Assembly: GCF_001854325.1 (NCBI RefSeq)
Contig: NZ_CP017755.1
Location: forward strand, 558,001 to 622,000
Reading direction: 5' to 3'
DNA: 64,000 bases
From: Cupriavidus malaysiensis
Lineage (GTDB): Bacteria > Pseudomonadota > Gammaproteobacteria > Burkholderiales > Burkholderiaceae
Positions 31,987 to 39,615 of the stretch are shown here, one piece after another. A program made the position numbers and the translations under genes. The first letter of the stretch is position 1. The number at the start of each line of letters is the position of its first letter. Below the pieces are notes generated by a model, which worked only from the letters and a program-made list of their open reading frames with translations, was not told where the DNA came from and did not search any database.

Positions 31987-34017
31987 TCAGCGGCGCCGTC
32001 CCGCCAGCCGCCGGACCGTGGCCACCATCGCGTCGACCTCGTCGCAGGTGTTGTAGAACGCCAGCGAGGGCCGCACCGTGGCTTCCAGGCCGAAGCGGCG
32101 CAGGATCGGCTGGGCGCAGTGGTGGCCGGAGCGCACCGCGATGCCGTCTTCGTTGAGCGCGCGGCCGACCTCCTCGGTGGTGTAGCCGTGCAGCACGAAG
32201 GACAGCACGCTGGCCTTGTCGCGCGCGGTGCCGACCAGGCGTACGCCGGGCACCGGGGCCAGCACGCTGGTGGCGTAGGCCAGCAGTTCGTGCTCGTAGT
32301 GCGCGATGCGCTCGATGCCGAGACGCGACACGTAGTCGAGCGCCGCGCCCAGGCCGACTGCATCGGCGATGTTGCCGGTGCCGGCCTCGAAGCGCGCCGG
32401 CGGCGGCTGGAACACCGTGCGCTCGAAGGTGACGTCGGCGATCATGTTGCCGCCGCCTTGCCAGGGCGGCATGCCTTCGAGGACCGCGCGCTTGCCGTAG
32501 ACCACGCCGATGCCGGTCGGGCCGTAGATCTTGTGGCCCGAGAAGACGAAGAAGTCGGCGTCCAGCGCCTGCACGTCGACCCGCAGGTGCGAGATCGACT
32601 GCGCGCCGTCGACCAGGGCCAGCGCGCCGGCGCGGTGGGCCAGCTCCACGATCTCCGCCACCGGCACCACGGTGCCGAGCGCGTTCGAGACCTGCGTCAC
32701 CGATACCAGCCGCGTGCGCGGGCCGAGCAGCTTGCGGTACGCATCCAGCAGGACCTGGCCGCTGTCGTCCACCGGGATCACGCGCAGCACGGCGCCCTTG
32801 CGCGCGGCCAGCTGCTGCCACGGCACGATGTTGGCGTGGTGCTCCAGGTGCGAGACGATGATCTCGTCGCCGGCGCCGATGTTCTGCTCGCCCCAGGAGT
32901 TGGCGATCAGGTTGATCGCTTCGGTGGTGCCGCGCACGAAGATGATCTCCTCGGGCGAGGCGGCGCCGATGAAGCCCCGCACCGTTTCACGCGCGTGTTC
33001 GTAGGCATCGGTGGCGCGGCCGGCCAGCGCATGGGCCGCGCGGTGGATGTTGGAGTTCTCGTGCGCGTAGAAGTAGGCCAGGCGGTCGATCACCGCCTGC
33101 GGCTTGTGCGTGGTGGCGGCGTTGTCGAACCACACCAGCGGCTTGCCGTTGACGCGTTCGGCCAGGATGGGGAAGTCGCGCCGCACGGCCTCGATGTCGA
33201 ACGGCGGGCGCGCCGGCGCGAACGGTGTGCCGCGCCGCGCTTCGCGCGGGTGCGCGGCGGCGCGTGCCTCTTCCAGCGCGTAGTGGGCGTGCGGGCCGTG
33301 GCCCGCGGCCGGCGCCGCGGACGGTTCGAAGCGCCGCAGCGGCAGCAGGTCGCGCAGCGCGTGCTCGTCCGGCAGGCCGAAGGCGCGCGGGTCGACGGTG
33401 GTGCCCGGCAAGGTGGCCGGCGCGGTCGTTGCAGGCCCGCGGGCGGCGTGGTCGAGGAAGTAGTAGGGCGAGGGCGTGGCTGGCGTCGCGGCGGTGGCGC
33501 CCAGGCCGTCGGCCTCGGGCACGCCGAGCGCGGTGCCGCCGGCACGCGGCTCCAGCGCCGGCGCGATCGCCACCACGTTGTCGGGCAGGCCGTTCTGCGC
33601 CGTGCCGTGCGGCACCAGCGCGGGGGCGCGGTTGCCCAGCGACAGCACGTGCGTGGGGGCGCCCGGCAGCAGGTTGGCGCCGGGCACGCGGCCCTGCAGC
33701 GCGTCCTGCGGCGGCAGGCCGGGCACGCCGGTGCCACTGCCGCCCGGCCCGGCCAGCGGCGAGCCGGCGGGGGCCGGGTTGCTGAGCGAGGACAGCAGCG
33801 GCGCGGCCGCCGGCAGCGCCGAGGGCAGGCCGCCCACCGCGCCGCTGCCGGCGTTCACTTCGGGCGCGGCGGCGTGGCCGGGCAGCGCGCGGAAGAACCC
33901 GGCCGCCAGCCGTGCCAGCGTGGCGGGGTCGGGCAGGCCGGCCGGCAGCGTGGCTGCCGGCACCTCCGGCAGCGCGCCGCCCGCGGCGGCATTACCGGTA
34001 GGTGTCTGCATAGTCAT
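31987..34017 (-). CDS. Family 2A encapsulin cargo: cysteine desulfurase with N-terminal loading domain
   Basis: A 676-aa PLP enzyme that removes sulfur from L-cysteine, giving alanine and an enzyme persulfide. Residues about 272-676 are a complete SufS-type (group II) cysteine desulfurase: FDIEAVRRDFPIL start, the PLP-binding Lys496 in FSGHKIYGPTG and the catalytic Cys634 in RSGHHCAQPIL. Residues 1-270 are a low-complexity Pro/Ala/Gly-rich extension with scattered hydrophobic motifs (DPATLARLAAGFFRALPG, PYYFLDHA, AFGLPDEHALRDLLPL). In family 2A systems this type of extension targets the enzyme into the shell. The start overlaps the shell gene by 26 bp (or 20 bp if the ATG at 34011 is used). 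Confidence 0.93.
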   Translation of the reverse strand: MTMQTPTGNAAAGGALPEVPAATLPAGLPDPATLARLAAGFFRALPGHAAAPEVNAGSGAVGGLPSALPAAAPLLSSLSNPAPAGSPLAGPGGSGTGVPGLPPQDALQGRVPGANLLPGAPTHVLSLGNRAPALVPHGTAQNGLPDNVVAIAPALEPRAGGTALGVPEADGLGATAATPATPSPYYFLDHAARGPATTAPATLPGTTVDPRAFGLPDEHALRDLLPLRRFEPSAAPAAGHGPHAHYALEEARAAAHPREARRGTPFAPARPPFDIEAVRRDFPILAERVNGKPLVWFDNAATTHKPQAVIDRLAYFYAHENSNIHRAAHALAGRATDAYEHARETVRGFIGAASPEEIIFVRGTTEAINLIANSWGEQNIGAGDEIIVSHLEHHANIVPWQQLAARKGAVLRVIPVDDSGQVLLDAYRKLLGPRTRLVSVTQVSNALGTVVPVAEIVELAHRAGALALVDGAQSISHLRVDVQALDADFFVFSGHKIYGPTGIGVVYGKRAVLEGMPPWQGGGNMIADVTFERTVFQPPPARFEAGTGNIADAVGLGAALDYVSRLGIERIAHYEHELLAYATSVLAPVPGVRLVGTARDKASVLSFVLHGYTTEEVGRALNEDGIAVRSGHHCAQPILRRFGLEATVRPSLAFYNTCDEVDAMVATVRRLAGRRR

Positions 34018-34924
34018 GGTACTTGCCGATCTCCACGTCATCGAGCACGGCCAGCGCGTCGGGCGAGTGCACCGCCAGCGAGCAGTACAGCGAGATCAGG
34101 TAGGACGCGATGGCCTGGTTGTTGATGCCCATGAAGCGCACCGACAGGCCCGGGCCCTGCTCGCCGGCCACGCCGGGCTGGTACAGGCCGACCACGCCCT
34201 GGCGCTTGTCGCCCACGCGCAGCAGCAGGATCTTGGTCTTGCCGTCGGCCACCGGCACCTTGTCGGACGGGATCAGCGGGATGCCGCGCCAGGTGATGAA
34301 CTGCGAGCCGAACAGGCTGACCGTGGGCGGCGGCACGCCGCGCCGCGTGCATTCGCGGCCGAAGGCGGCGATCGCCAGCGGGTGGGTGAGGAAGAAGGCG
34401 GGCTCCTTCCACACCTTGCTCAGCAGTTCGTCCATGTCGTCGGGCGTGGGCGCGCCGGTGAGCGGGAAGATGCGCTGGCTGTCGTCGACGTTGGCCAGCA
34501 GGCCGTAGTCGGCATTGTTGATGAGCTGGCTTTCCTGCAGCTCCTTGATGGTCTCGATGGTGAGCCGCAGCTGCTCCTTGATCTGGTCGTGCGGGCTGCT
34601 GTAGAGGTCGGAGATGCGGGTGTGCACGTCCAGCACGGTGCTGACCGCGTTGAGGAAGTACTCGCGCGGCTGCTCTTCGTAGGGCACGAAGGTGGTCGGC
34701 AGCACGCCCTCGTCCTCGCGCGCGGTGCAGGTGGCCTGCACGGCTTCCGGATCCTTGACGCGGTTCAGGCGGTAGATGCCGGCTTCCACCGGGACCCACT
34801 GCAGCAGGTGCGTGAGCCAGCGCGGCGTGATGGTGGAAAGCTGCGGGACGGTCTTGGTGGCATTGGCAAGTTGCCTTGCGGCGTTGTCGCCGAGCGCCGT
34901 CTGGCCGCTCACTTGTGTCGACAT
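33992..34924 (-). CDS. Family 2A encapsulin nanocompartment shell protein (SrpI-like)
   Basis: A 310-aa HK97-fold shell protein that self-assembles into a protein nanocompartment. It matches SrpI-type family 2A encapsulins throughout: an N-terminal extension (residues about 1-40), WLTHLLQWVPVEAGIYRLNR, FVPYEEQPREYFLNAVSTVL, VWKEPAFFLTHPLAIAAFGR and the C-terminal RFMGINNQAIASYLISLYCS stretch. GGAG stands 6 nt before the ATG. It is directly followed by, and overlaps, the cysteine desulfurase cargo gene; upstream on the same strand are XRE, serine acetyltransferase and rhodanese genes, the typical family 2A partners. Such compartments have been shown to store elemental sulfur in other bacteria; here this is inferred. 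Confidence 0.93.
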   Translation of the reverse strand: MSTQVSGQTALGDNAARQLANATKTVPQLSTITPRWLTHLLQWVPVEAGIYRLNRVKDPEAVQATCTAREDEGVLPTTFVPYEEQPREYFLNAVSTVLDVHTRISDLYSSPHDQIKEQLRLTIETIKELQESQLINNADYGLLANVDDSQRIFPLTGAPTPDDMDELLSKVWKEPAFFLTHPLAIAAFGRECTRRGVPPPTVSLFGSQFITWRGIPLIPSDKVPVADGKTKILLLRVGDKRQGVVGLYQPGVAGEQGPGLSVRFMGINNQAIASYLISLYCSLAVHSPDALAVLDDVEIGKYHDYADTYR

Positions 34925-34975
34925 GGGAGACTCCGGTGGCTTAGAAGAAGAACACAGATGCTTATGACGAAACGG

Positions 34976-35020
34976 ATTATCGGGAGCGCGCCGCGGCGGC
35001 TCAACATGCTATAGCCATCA
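34976..35020 (-). promoter_or_regulatory. Predicted encapsulin promoter with upstream CTATAGCCATCA box
   Basis: Read leftward, TTGAGC (34999-35004) and GATAAT (34976-34981) are separated by exactly 17 bp, a good housekeeping-type promoter for the shell gene. The 12-bp box CTATAGCCATCA (35009-35020) abuts the -35 on its upstream side, centred near -45. The same box recurs upstream of the rhodanese gene at 36912. A regulator acting at both sites is inferred. Confidence 0.55.
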
Positions 35021-35053
35021 AGCGGGCGCTCGCGGAGGGGGGCGCCGCCGCGC

Positions 35054-35278
35054 TCAGGACAGCAGCGCGGCGCCGGGCAGCAGTGTCGCGATGGGCACGT
35101 GCAGGGCGCGCGCCAGCTTCTCCGCGGTGACGATGGATGCGATCACGGTGCCGCGCTCGATCTCGCCCACGTAGGAGCGGTTGAGCCCGGCGCGCTCGGC
35201 CAGCTGTTCCTGCGACCACGCGTGGGTCTCGCGCAGGCGGCGCACCCGGGCGCCGAAGTCGCGGATCAGCGCACTCAT
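35054..35278 (-). CDS. Small XRE-family transcriptional regulator
   Basis: A 74-aa single-domain helix-turn-helix protein of the Cro/C1 type (VRRLRETHAWSQEQLAERAG, LNRSYVGEIERGTVIASI). There is no effector domain. The ATG overlaps the stop codon of the serine acetyltransferase gene (ATGA), so the two are translationally coupled. Its place between the acetyltransferase and the encapsulin gene makes it the best candidate for the regulator of the sulfur compartment, acting perhaps on the two CTATAGCCATCA boxes. Target and signal are inferred only. Confidence 0.87.
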   Translation of the reverse strand: MSALIRDFGARVRRLRETHAWSQEQLAERAGLNRSYVGEIERGTVIASIVTAEKLARALHVPIATLLPGAALLS

Positions 35279-36273
35279 GGCGAGGGCCCCGCCAGTGCTC
35301 CGGCCGCGTTGCCGAGGGTATGCGCGGCCGCGCCATCGCCGCTGCCGTGCCGCGCTTCATGGCGAGTTTCGTGGCGCGTTTCGTGGCGCGACACCGCCTG
35401 CGTCACGTGCGCGCCGGCCGGCACGTTCTCGGTCAGCCACACATTGCCGCCGATCACCGCGCCGCGGCCGAGCGTGACGCGTCCGAGGATGGTGGCGCCG
35501 GCATAGATGACCACATCGTCCTCGACGATGGGATGGCGCGGGTAGCCCTTCTCCAGGTGCCCGGCGGCGTCGCGCGGGAAGCGCTTGGCACCCAGCGTCA
35601 CCGCCTGGTAGACCCGCACGCGGTCGCCGATCACGGCGGTCTCGCCGATCACCACGCCGGTGCCATGGTCGATGAAGAAGCCCGCGCCGATGCGGGCGCC
35701 GGGATGGATGTCGATGCCGGTGGCCGCATGCGCCAGCTCCGACAGGATGCGTGCCAGCAGCGGCAGCCCGAGCCCGTACAGTTCGTGCGCGATGCGGTGG
35801 TGGATCATGGCGAGGATGCCCGGGTAGCACAGCAGTACCTCGTCCACGCTGCCCGCGGCGGGGTCGCCGTGGTAGGCGGCCAGCACATCGCTGTCGAGCA
35901 GCACGCGGATGGCCGGCAGCCGGCCGGCGAACGCGTGCACCGCCGCGACCGCGCGCGCTTCGATGCCGGCCGGGTCGGCGTTGTCGTGGCGCGCCTTGTG
36001 GTGCAGCTCCAGGCGGGCCTGCGCCAGCAGGCCGTGCAGCGCGGCGTCGAGCGCATGGCCGACGTAGAAGTTCTCGGTCTGCTGGCGCAGGTCGGGCGGG
36101 CCCAGCCGCATCGGGAACAGCACCCCCTTCAGGGTGTCGATGATGTGGGACAGCGTCTCGCGCGCCGGCAGCTCACGCCCGCCGGGTTCCAGCGAGCGCC
36201 GCTGCGCCTCGCGCCAGCGCTGGCGCAGATCCTGCAGGTCGTCGACCACCTTGGCCACATCGAACACCGTCAC
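35275..36273 (-). CDS. cysE: Serine O-acetyltransferase, EpsC type
   Basis: A 332-aa enzyme making O-acetylserine, the carbon skeleton for cysteine synthesis, from serine and acetyl-CoA. It has an N-terminal helical domain and a C-terminal left-handed beta helix (GIDIHPGARIGAGFFIDHGT, GVVIGETAVIGDRVRVYQAV, PIVEDDVVIYAGATILGRVT), with the catalytic Asp-His in FIDHGTG. The length and N-domain fit the EpsC subgroup often linked to family 2A encapsulins. After the helix the tail contains a four-residue repeat (RHET, RHET, RHEA) encoded by a 12-bp tandem repeat and absent from ordinary members. Start is GTG at 36273 with GGAGGAA upstream. Confidence 0.9.
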   Translation of the reverse strand: MTVFDVAKVVDDLQDLRQRWREAQRRSLEPGGRELPARETLSHIIDTLKGVLFPMRLGPPDLRQQTENFYVGHALDAALHGLLAQARLELHHKARHDNADPAGIEARAVAAVHAFAGRLPAIRVLLDSDVLAAYHGDPAAGSVDEVLLCYPGILAMIHHRIAHELYGLGLPLLARILSELAHAATGIDIHPGARIGAGFFIDHGTGVVIGETAVIGDRVRVYQAVTLGAKRFPRDAAGHLEKGYPRHPIVEDDVVIYAGATILGRVTLGRGAVIGGNVWLTENVPAGAHVTQAVSRHETRHETRHEARHGSGDGAAAHTLGNAAGALAGPSP

Positions 36274-36400
36274 AGCACTTCCTCCGTCTGGTTGGTCCTT
36301 GCGTCGATTCCTGCGATGCCTGCTGCGGTGCTTACTGCAGTGTTTACTGCGGTGCCGCCACCGCTGCGGCCGCCGCGCCAGCCGGCGCGGCCGGGCAGGC

Positions 36401-36868
36401 TCAGTCCTGCAGCCAGGGCAGGCGGTGGAAGCGCCAGCCGTTGCGGGTGCCGCGCTGGCCGGCCTCGTCGAGGTCGCCCTCGAAGCCTTCCAGCACGTTG
36501 AAGACCTGTGTGAAGCCGGCCTTGGCCGCGGCCTCGGCGGCCAGCGCGGAGCGCTTGCCGCTGCGGCACAGCAGCACGATCGCGGCCTCCTTGCCGGTCT
36601 TGGCTTCCAGTTCGCGCACGAAGCGCGGGTTGCGCGTCAGGCTGGTGCCGCTGGCCCAGGCCACGTGCAGGGTGCCGGGCACCTGCCCGACGAATTTGCG
36701 TTCCTCCGCCGAGCGGACGTCCACCAGCACCGCCTCGCCGGCGCTGTGCAGCGCCCACGCCTGTTGCGGCGTGACGCTGCCGGCATAGGGCAGGCCGGCG
36801 GCCGCGCCGGCGCGGCGTGCCGCTTCGAGGTCGGCGTGCAAGGGCTTGTCGAGAAGTTCGGCCGTCAT
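36401..36868 (-). CDS. Rhodanese-like sulfurtransferase
   Basis: A 155-aa single-domain sulfurtransferase. The active-site loop is CRSGKRS with the catalytic Cys101, preceded by VLVDVRSAEERKFVGQVPG, and the protein ends in the NGWRFHRLPW stretch common to encapsulin-linked rhodaneses. It can accept or donate persulfide sulfur, so it probably hands sulfur into or out of the compartment. It is the first gene of the leftward sulfur cluster, 127 bp before the acetyltransferase gene; GGAG precedes the ATG. A CTATAGCCATCA box lies 44 bp upstream of its start. Confidence 0.9.
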   Translation of the reverse strand: MTAELLDKPLHADLEAARRAGAAAGLPYAGSVTPQQAWALHSAGEAVLVDVRSAEERKFVGQVPGTLHVAWASGTSLTRNPRFVRELEAKTGKEAAIVLLCRSGKRSALAAEAAAKAGFTQVFNVLEGFEGDLDEAGQRGTRNGWRFHRLPWLQD

Positions 36869-36911
36869 GGGGGTCTCCTTGGTTGGCGGCGGCGCCGGGG
36901 GGCATTGCCGT

Positions 36912-36923
36912 CTATAGCCATCA
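36912..36923 (-). promoter_or_regulatory. CTATAGCCATCA box upstream of rhodanese
   Basis: A 12-bp exact copy of the box found before the encapsulin promoter. Read leftward it is TGATGGCTATAG; with the next base TATAGA could itself serve as a -10 element. Two copies 1.9 kb apart, each heading a unit of the same cluster, make a shared operator or promoter element likely. Confidence 0.5.
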
Positions 36924-37147
36924 GGAGCCCACTATGCGGGGGCGGCCGGCAAAAGCGAACCAATAAAAACGGCTATCGACATGCGCCGCCGGACGCCGGC
37001 GTCACATGCGCAGGGACACCGTGGCGCCGCAGCGCGCCAGCGGCCGGGCTGCCGGATCGCCGGGGAAGGCGCAGGCGATCCGCAGGCGTGCCCGTGCGGT
37101 GCGCCGGCATCCCCGTGCGCCTCGGCTGTGCCGCCGGGCGGCATCCC

Positions 37148-37244
37148 GAACGAAGCAATACGCATATCCATCACCTGTGGCGGCGCATAAGCAAGCACGG
37201 AATGCTTCGTTCCGCCGAGGCCGGCCGCGCGTCTAAGCTGGCCC
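37148..37244 (+). promoter_or_regulatory. Predicted control region of the hyuAB-ABC operon
   Basis: Part of the 578-bp gap between the sulfur cluster and hyuA. GAACGAAGCA (37148-37157) is repeated in inverted orientation as TGCTTCGTTC (37203-37212). The second copy lies within GGAATGCTTCGTT, an element shared with the other two peptide-importer operons, and is followed about 20 bp later by CTAAGCTGGCCC (37233-37244). The box ATATCCATCA at 37164-37173 resembles the sulfur-cluster box with one change. A leader of about 200 nt precedes hyuA. The remainder of the gap shows nothing definite. Confidence 0.5.
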
Positions 37245-37446
37245 GGCTTCCTGCGCGGCGCGGCGGCTCGCCACCGTGTCCGCCGGCAGGGCGCCGCCGT
37301 CTCGTCGTTCCCCTCTGCAAGGCGCGTCGCGTGCCTCCGTGCGGTCTCGCCGGGGCGCCGGCGCTTTCCGCTGTCGCGGTCCCGGTCGAGTGCGCGGCCC
37401 CGCCGTGCCCGCGCGCAGGCCCATCCTTCCCATCACACTCTGCGAC

Positions 37447-39615
37447 ATGCACGCACAAGATTCCCTGCCGGACGGCGCCGGCATCCGGCTGGCCGTCGAC
37501 GTCGGCGGCACTTTCACCGATACCGTGCTGCTGGCCGGCGCGCGCCGCTACACCAGCAAGGTGCTGACCACGCCCGAGGCGCCCGAGAACGGCGTCATCC
37601 AGGGGGTGCAGGAGCTGCTCGCCAGCGCCGGCCTGACGCTGGCCCAGGTCGATCTGTTCATCCTCGGCACCACCCTTGCCACCAATGCGCTGATCGAGCG
37701 CAAGGGCGCCCGCACCGCGCTGATCACCACCGAGGGCTTCCGCGACCTGGTCGAGATCGGATGGGAGGACCGTTTCGCCCAGTACGACATCTTTCTCGAC
37801 AAGCCCGCGCCGCTGGTGCCGCGCTACCTGCGCTTCGGCGTGCCCGAGCGCATCGACGGCAAGGGGCGCACCCTGCTGCCGCTGGACGAGGCGGCGGTGG
37901 CGGCGCTGGTGCCGCAGCTGCTCGAGGCGCAGGTCGAGAGCGTGGCGGTGACGCTGCTGCACGGCTACGCCAATCCCATCCACGAGCAGCGCATCCGCGC
38001 CATCCTGGGCGAGCTGGCGCCGCGGCTGTGGGTGTCGCTGTCTTCCGAGGTGTGCCCGGAGATCCGCGAGTACGAGCGTCTTTCCACCACCTGCGCCAAC
38101 GCCTATGTGCAGCCGCAGGTGGCCGGCTACCTGGAGCGGCTGCGCGCGCGCGTGGCCGCGCTGGGCCTGCGCAGTCCGCTGTTCCTGATGACCTCGGGCG
38201 GCGCCATCACCAATATCGAGGCGGGCATCGCCCAGCCGGTGCGCCTGGTCGAGTCCGGCCCCGCCGGCGGCGCGGTGCTGTCGCGCCGCGTGGCCGAGCA
38301 GTCCGGTATCGCGCGCGCGCTGTCCTTCGACATGGGCGGCACCACCGCCAAGATCTGCTTCATCGACGACTACCAGCCGCAGATCACGCGCAGCTTCGAA
38401 TTCGGCCGCGTGCACCGGCACCTGAAAGGCTCCGGCCTGCCGATCCGCATCCCCGTCATCGAGATGGTGGAGATCGGCGCGGGGGGCGGTTCGGTGGCGC
38501 GCATCGATGCGCTCGGCCGGGTGCAGGTGGGCCCGGACAGCGCCGGCTCGGATCCCGGCCCGGCCAGCTATGGCCTGGGCGGCGCCGAGCCGACCGTGAC
38601 CGACGCCAACGCCGTGCTCGGCGTGCTCGATCCGGCCCGCTTCGCCGCCGGCAAGGTGGCCCTGCAGCCGGAGCTGGCGCGCCGCGCGCTGCAGGCGCGC
38701 ATCGCGCCGGCGCTGGAGGCGGCGCCGGAGTATGCGGCGCTGGCGGTGGCCGAGATCGTCACCGAGAACATGGCCAATGCCGCGCGCGTGCATGCCAGCG
38801 AGCTGGGCAAGACGGTGGAGGACTATACGCTGGTCGCCTTCGGCGGCGCCGCCCCGCTGCACGCGGCGGCGCTGGCGCGGCGCCTCGGCATCCGCCGCGT
38901 GGTGGTGCCGCAGTCGGCCGGGGTCGGCTCGGCGCTGGGCTTCCTGTGGGCGCCGATCGCCTACCAGGCGGTGCGCAGCTTCTACCAGCGCCTCGATGCC
39001 TTCGACGCGGACGCCGCCAATGCGGTGCTCGAACAGCTCGCCGGCAGCGCGCGCGCCATCGTGGCGCAGGCGGCGCCGGGCCAGGCGCTGGCAGTGCAAC
39101 GCCTGGCTTATATGCGCTATGCGGGGCAGGGCCACGAGATTCCGGTGGAGGTGCCGGCCGGCGCGCTCGGCAGCGCCGATGCCCAGGTGCTGGCCGCCGC
39201 CTTCGAGGCGGCCTACGCCGCGCTGTATGCGCGCACGCTGCCCGGCAATCCGGTCGAGGTGATCAGCTGGTCGGTCAACGTCAGCACGGCGGCGCCGCGG
39301 CTGGATGCCGCCGGGACTGCTGCCGCGGCCGGCACGCCGGCGCGCCATGCCGTCGCCCAGGGCGTGCGCGTGGTGGTCGAGGCCGGCAGCGGCGCGGCGC
39401 GCGGGATACCGGTGTACGAGCGTACCGTGCTGCCCCCGGGGGTGGCAGTGGACGGCCCGGCCCTGGTGGTCGAGGACGAGACCACCACGGTGGTGCCGGC
39501 GGGCTTCCGCTTCGTGCTGGACGGCGATGGCCACCTCGTGCTGGACGCCGTGGAAGCGGCGCAGGCGGCGGCCGCCGTGGCCGAGGCAACGGCTGGCGCG
39601 GAGGTGCTGCAATGA
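37447..39615 (+). CDS. hyuA: Hydantoinase/5-oxoprolinase subunit A (HyuA family)
   Basis: A 722-aa ATP-dependent amidohydrolase subunit. HyuA-type proteins open 5-oxoproline, N-methylhydantoin or similar cyclic amides with ATP. The actin-like ATP sites are clear: LAVDVGGTFTDTVL at the N-terminus, TTLATNALIER, and DMGGTTAKICFI in the second half, followed by VEIGAGGGSVARID and SDPGPASYGLGG. The ATG at 37447 is chosen since the family starts just before the IRLAVDVGG strand. It overlaps hyuB by ATGA. The two genes head an ABC-importer operon, so the substrate is probably brought in by that importer; gamma-lactam compounds from glutathione or peptides are candidates (inference). Confidence 0.9.
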   Translation: MHAQDSLPDGAGIRLAVDVGGTFTDTVLLAGARRYTSKVLTTPEAPENGVIQGVQELLASAGLTLAQVDLFILGTTLATNALIERKGARTALITTEGFRDLVEIGWEDRFAQYDIFLDKPAPLVPRYLRFGVPERIDGKGRTLLPLDEAAVAALVPQLLEAQVESVAVTLLHGYANPIHEQRIRAILGELAPRLWVSLSSEVCPEIREYERLSTTCANAYVQPQVAGYLERLRARVAALGLRSPLFLMTSGGAITNIEAGIAQPVRLVESGPAGGAVLSRRVAEQSGIARALSFDMGGTTAKICFIDDYQPQITRSFEFGRVHRHLKGSGLPIRIPVIEMVEIGAGGGSVARIDALGRVQVGPDSAGSDPGPASYGLGGAEPTVTDANAVLGVLDPARFAAGKVALQPELARRALQARIAPALEAAPEYAALAVAEIVTENMANAARVHASELGKTVEDYTLVAFGGAAPLHAAALARRLGIRRVVVPQSAGVGSALGFLWAPIAYQAVRSFYQRLDAFDADAANAVLEQLAGSARAIVAQAAPGQALAVQRLAYMRYAGQGHEIPVEVPAGALGSADAQVLAAAFEAAYAALYARTLPGNPVEVISWSVNVSTAAPRLDAAGTAAAAGTPARHAVAQGVRVVVEAGSGAARGIPVYERTVLPPGVAVDGPALVVEDETTTVVPAGFRFVLDGDGHLVLDAVEAAQAAAAVAEATAGAEVLQ

